Assembly (NCBI GenBank): GCA_000715685.1
Contig: KL569383.1
Location: forward strand, 23,568-39,555
From: Streptomyces lilacinus
Lineage (GTDB): Bacteria; Actinomycetota; Actinomycetes; Streptomycetales; Streptomycetaceae
Length of the DNA: 15,988 bases
Reading direction: 5' to 3'
The notes under the pieces were generated by a model, which saw nothing but the letters and a program-made list of their open reading frames with translations, searched no databases and was not told the origin of the DNA. Numbering within the stretch: the stretch's first letter is position 1; every line of letters starts with the position of its first letter. A program made the translations under genes and the position numbers. Positions 13,760 to 15,988 of this stretch are shown here, piece after piece.

Positions 13760-13992
13760 CCGAGTACCTCGAGATCGCCTTCGGGGACGACGGCAACGTC
13801 TACATCCGCGAGAACATCAACCCCGACACGGTCGTCGTCACCACCGACGCCAAGTGGGAGGCCTTCGTCCTCGGCGTCCAGGCCGGCGAGTTCGACCACT
13901 TCGTCGAGGGCATCGAGGACGGCGAGGGCGTCGAGGCCGCCGAGGACGACGGACGGAGGTCCGAAGGCGGCCGGGAGCCCGAGAGCGTCTAG
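13714..13992 (+). CDS. DUF397-like small acidic protein
   Basis: 92 aa and strongly acidic. The core VYIRENINPDTVVVTTDAKWEAFVLGVQAGEFDHFV matches the DUF397 pattern (VxxRxS..PD..V..T...WxAFxxGVxxGEFD), but no HTH partner is adjacent. The start is GTG 13714, with GAGGGGG about 7 bases upstream inside the previous gene. The C-terminal third (EDGEGVEAAEDDGRR) is disordered-looking. Its TAG stop shares CTAG with the stop of the convergent kinase gene. Probably a small regulatory partner; the target is unknown. Confidence 0.8.
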   Translation: MPELNWIPATDDETMTEYLEIAFGDDGNVYIRENINPDTVVVTTDAKWEAFVLGVQAGEFDHFVEGIEDGEGVEAAEDDGRRSEGGREPESV

Positions 13993-14252
13993 AACAGCAC
14001 CGCGCCTATCAGCGCCGCCACCACGAAGGCCACCACCCCGGCAACGGCACCGAGCAGCACCTTCGGCGGTCGCCGCACCGCCGCGGCCCGCGCGCTCGCC
14101 CGGCCGACCGACCGCGCGGCCGAGCGCCCCGCCGACCGTCCGGCCGTCCGCGCGGACGGCAGTGCGTACGTGGTCGTCGTCTCCCGCCGCATTCCGGGAG
14201 GCACGGGCCCGGCGAAGGGAGCATGGGGCGCGAAGGGCGCCGCCGATGGTGA
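13989..14252 (-). CDS. Ser/Thr protein kinase 2, C-terminal part
   Basis: C-terminal segment of the second kinase: a Pro/Ala-rich linker (SAAPFAPHAPFAGPVPPGMRR), an Arg/Ala-rich segment with repeated AGRSAGRSA-like units, then one hydrophobic helix at the very end (VLLGAVAGVVAFVVAALIG) and the stop at 13989-13991. The protein therefore ends just after the membrane, with no outer sensor domain. Relative to the catalytic part (14272-15069) it is in a different frame. The mosaic-end bases 14255-14270 cause the break, so an unknown length of native linker is missing. As literally read, the catalytic frame runs on through nonsense to 13696. Confidence 0.75.
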   Translation of the reverse strand, partial: SPSAAPFAPHAPFAGPVPPGMRRETTTTYALPSARTAGRSAGRSAARSVGRASARAAAVRRPPKVLLGAVAGVVAFVVAALIGAVLF

Positions 14253-14254
14253 AG

Positions 14255-14270
14255 CTGTCTCTTATACACA
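14255..14270. other. Second Nextera/Tn5 mosaic-end remnant (assembly artefact)
   Basis: CTGTCTCTTATACACA is the first 16 bases of the 19-bp Tn5 mosaic end. It lies exactly where the kinase reading frame breaks; the translated VCIRDS is typical of adapter contamination. No transposase or target-site duplication is present. It marks a false or unresolved join inside the kinase gene. Confidence 0.94.
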
Positions 14271-14271
14271 C

Positions 14272-15069
14272 GCCGGCGAAGAAGTCCGCGACCTGCTGGG
14301 CCGTCGGACGCTCCTCCGGCGCCTTGGCCAGCATCCGCAGCAGGTACGTCTCGAAGGCCTGCGGCACTTCGGGGCGGTGGCGGCGCGGCGGGTCAGGCAG
14401 GCTGTCCACGTGCATGTACAGCAGCGCGGTCGGGCTGTCGTCCCAGAACGGCGGCCGGCCGACCAGCAGCTGGTACAGCACGCACCCCAGGGCGTAGACG
14501 TCGGACTCCGGGCCCGCCGTGCGGCCCAGGGCGCGCTCGGGGGCGAGGTAGGTGCTCGTCCCCACGATCTGGCCCGCCCGCGTCAGTCCCGCCGAGGTCT
14601 CGTCGACGAAGCGCGCGATGCCGAAGTCGCCGATCTTGAGGGCGCCGGTCGACTCGTCGACCATGAGGTTCCCGGGCTTCACGTCCCGGTGGACCACGCC
14701 CTGGCGGTGCGCGGCCGCCAGGCCGGAGGCGGCCTGGGCGGCGAGGTCGACCACGCGTTCCGGCCGGAGGGTGCGGTGGGTGGCCAGTTCGGCGGCCAGG
14801 CTCGGGCCCTGGACCAGCTCCATGACGAGGTAGAAGCGGCCGTCCCACTCGCCGAAGTCGTACACCGCGACGACCTGCGGATGGTTCAGTCGGGCCGCCG
14901 TCTGGGCCTCCATGCGAAAACGCATGGCGGCGGACTCGTCGCCGTCGTCCCCCAGCAGCAGCTTGACGGCCACCTGACGGCCCAGCACCTCGTCGTGGCC
15001 ACGCCAGACTTCGCCCATCCCGCCGCGGCCGAGCTGCTCCCCCAACCGGTACCGACCGGCAATCAGCAC
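14272..15069 (-). CDS. Ser/Thr protein kinase 2, catalytic part (interrupted)
   Basis: Complete Hanks-type kinase domain of ~266 aa: glycine loop LGRGGMGEVWRG, VAVK with Lys36, VVHRDVKPGN with Asp129, GDFGIARF with Asp148, TYLAPERAL, DVYALGCVLYQLLVGRPPF, and subdomain XI ending in APEERPTAQQVADFF. It resembles PknB-type actinobacterial kinases. GTG 15069 (MLIAGRYRLGEQ) is chosen because AAAGG lies 8 bases upstream; the open frame to 15201 shows no coding character. The C-terminal membrane part lies at 13989-14252 beyond adapter bases. It is convergent with the DUF397-like gene and divergent from the small membrane protein. Substrates are unknown. Confidence 0.9.
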
Positions 15070-15245
15070 CCGTACCACCTTTGATCTTGTTCCATGCGCT
15101 GAGCAGGAAGAGTACCCACCGAACGCACTCGTGTTTGAACGCCTCCGTTCACCTCTCCGCCGGCGGACCGACGTTGCCCGGCGTCCACCCTCGTGATACA
15201 CAGAGTCACCATGGAGCCGGCGCTGACAGCAGGCCTCGTCGCAGG

Positions 15246-15263
15246 GTCAGAACATGTTCTGAC
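15246..15263. promoter_or_regulatory. 18-bp perfect palindrome, likely operator
   Basis: GTCAGAACATGTTCTGAC is fully self-complementary over 18 bp and stands between two divergent genes. A perfect palindrome of this length without a loop is the form expected of a dimeric repressor site (TetR, MarR or similar). It is not the actinobacterial LexA box, which needs four bases between GAAC and GTTC. The regulator is not encoded in view. Confidence 0.6.
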
Positions 15264-15294
15264 TCCCGGCCCCGCCGGCCGTACGGACTCCGAC

Positions 15295-15330
15295 AAAAAA
15301 TGCCGCCAAATCGACATGCGAACGGCGGTA
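15295..15330. promoter_or_regulatory. A-tract plus inverted repeat
   Basis: AAAAAA (15295-15300) is followed by TGCCGCC (15301-15307) and GGCGGTA (15324-15330), which can pair over 7 bp with one G-T wobble. Read on the minus strand it is a stem followed by T6, like an intrinsic terminator for transcripts running left. Read on the plus strand the A-tract could be an upstream promoter element for the gene at 15408. Either use is speculative. Confidence 0.3.
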
Positions 15331-15407
15331 CGTCAGCGAAGATAGGTTCCGGCCTTTGCCGTGCGGCAGGGGTGAGGCAACTAGCCGTTTGGGGCGGTGA
15401 GTTAGAA

Positions 15408-15716
15408 ATGTTCTTGGCGGCCGGCAAGGGCGACATCAACACCATTATTGGCGGAATCGCCCCGAACTGGGGCCCGTTCGGTCAACTCGGCCGGGAAGCC
15501 CGTGTGATGATCGAGGTCATCATGGCAGTGGCGATTCTGCTGTGCCTGGCCATCGCGATCTGGGGCGCGGCGAAGCAGCGGATCGGCGCGACGGCACTTC
15601 GTGACACGTTCAGCGCCGAACAGGGCAAGGGCCTGATCGTCGCCGGCCTCACGGGTGTGTTCATCATCGGCTCGCTCGGCACGTTGTTCACCATCGTCTA
15701 CGGCATGGCGGTCTAG
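15408..15716 (+). CDS. Small two-helix membrane protein (VirB2/TrbC-like topology)
   Basis: 102 aa. A short polar N-terminus (MFLAAGKGDINTIIGG) is followed by two membrane helices, ~34-54 (MIEVIMAVAILLCLAIAIWG) and ~75-100 (GLIVAGLTGVFIIGSLGTLF), joined by a basic-then-acidic loop (KQRIGATALRDTFSAEQGKG). This topology is like VirB2/TrbC pilins and small subunits at the head of actinobacterial conjugation-like clusters; I recall very similar Streptomyces proteins but not a proven function. ATG 15408 has GGTGAG 6 bases upstream. The open frame back to 15081 crosses the palindrome and is not coding. The next gene starts about 265 bp downstream on the same strand. Confidence 0.85.
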   Translation: MFLAAGKGDINTIIGGIAPNWGPFGQLGREARVMIEVIMAVAILLCLAIAIWGAAKQRIGATALRDTFSAEQGKGLIVAGLTGVFIIGSLGTLFTIVYGMAV

Positions 15717-15722
15717 CGGCGC

Positions 15723-15737
15723 CGGCCGTCCGGGCCG
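15723..15737 (+). terminator. GC hairpin after the small membrane protein
   Basis: CGGCC-GTCCG-GGCCG is a perfect 5-bp stem starting 7 bases after the stop, followed by TTCTGAG rather than a T-tract. It is a possible terminator or attenuator before the next gene. The rest of 15738-15980 is C-rich with a repeated CTGCCCCCACC (15764-15774 and 15784-15794) and shows no gene. Confidence 0.3.
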
Positions 15738-15980
15738 TTCTGAGCCCCCTTCCGCGCCCCCTCCTGCCCCCACCTGCTTCCATCTGCCCCCACCCGACCC
15801 CGACCGGGCACGCCGCGCATCGTCCCCGCGCAGACCCTCTCGTCCCCGTGTCATCCCGCACCGAGGCTGCCACCTGATGCCCCCTCACTCCCCGTCGCTC
15901 TCCCCCGGGATTCCCTTCACACCGCTACCGTCATATACGGGCGGCAAGCCGGCCACGACGTATGAGGGAGCAGGCGAGCG

Positions 15981-15988
15981 ATGAGTCT
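15981..15988 (+). CDS. Start of a further gene, cut by the window edge
   Basis: ATGAGT at the right edge is preceded by GAGGGAG about 10 bases upstream, a good ribosome-binding site. Only two full codons (Met-Ser) are visible, so the product cannot be named. It is on the same strand as the small membrane protein and may belong to the same cluster. Confidence 0.5.

Larger units (their letters stand above)
15070..15407. other. Intergenic region between kinase 2 and the small membrane protein
   Basis: About 338 bp with no convincing gene. On the kinase side a TACTCT hexamer with a TTCAAA 19 bases before it (minus strand, about 15107-15137) is a weak promoter candidate. The middle holds an 18-bp perfect palindrome (15246-15263) and an A6 tract with a stem (15295-15330). 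On the membrane-protein side TAGGTT (15343-15348) fits a -10 but lacks a clear -35. I see no recognised riboswitch. Confidence 0.55.

Noticed and set aside
13696..14270. C-terminal extension of kinase 2 in the frame that continues past the mosaic end
   Set aside because: The in-frame translation after VCIRDS is low-complexity shadow; the real C-terminus with a membrane helix lies in another frame ending at 13989.
15246..15263. LexA/SOS box
   Set aside because: The GAAC and GTTC half-sites are separated by two bases, not the four required in the actinobacterial/Gram-positive box.
15302..15407. Riboswitch (c-di-AMP ydaO or cobalamin type) in the leader of the membrane-protein gene
   Set aside because: The region can form small stems, but none of the conserved core boxes of those classes could be found.

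Overview
The window looks like the chromosome of a Streptomyces or close relative. GC is about 70% with strong G/C third-position bias, and GTG starts are common. The families are typical: Scr1/WhiJ-type XRE regulators with DUF397 partners, a DUF6507 protein, PASTA-less Ser/Thr kinases with one C-terminal membrane helix, and rare TTA (bldA) leucine codons. No rRNA, tRNA, CRISPR array, insertion sequence or prophage was seen.

Layout. (1) 1-4326, minus strand: a leftward run of an anti-sigma-type HATPase, a Ser/Thr protein kinase, a lytic-transglycosylase/NlpC-P60 wall hydrolase and a PAP2 lipid phosphatase, ending in hairpins at the left edge. (2) 4327-5676: an XRE/DUF5753 regulator and a DUF397 protein, divergent from the HATPase. 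Together they resemble the whiJ/abaA-type trio. (3) 5715-6365: a HAD phosphatase. (4) 6496-12619: an accessory block. A DUF6507 protein and a large WXG/LXG-like polymorphic-toxin gene, both with TTA codons, are followed by four small genes that look like immunity genes and a pentapeptide-repeat protein. The toxin's last ~77 residues are displaced by a one-base frameshift, while the first immunity candidate still overlaps the displaced stop. (5) 12637-13992: an AbiEi/DUF559-like protein behind a CCGTCA tandem repeat and a TTATCCACA box, then a DUF397-like protein. (6) 13989-15069, minus strand: a second Ser/Thr kinase. (7) 15070-15988: an intergenic region with an 18-bp perfect palindrome, a small two-helix membrane protein, and the first codons of another gene at the right edge.

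The main caveat is technical. Both kinase genes are interrupted by the Tn5/Nextera mosaic-end sequence (3187-3219 and 14255-14270). These are almost certainly sequencing-adapter remnants at contig joins, not biology. Both kinases are probably intact in the organism, and the order of the three blocks these junctions separate is not proven by this sequence alone.

The most interesting biology is the toxin/immunity block: a developmentally gated (TTA) secreted-toxin candidate with a possible PD-(D/E)xK-type nuclease tip, apparently disarmed by a recent frameshift, beside a bank of retained immunity-like genes.
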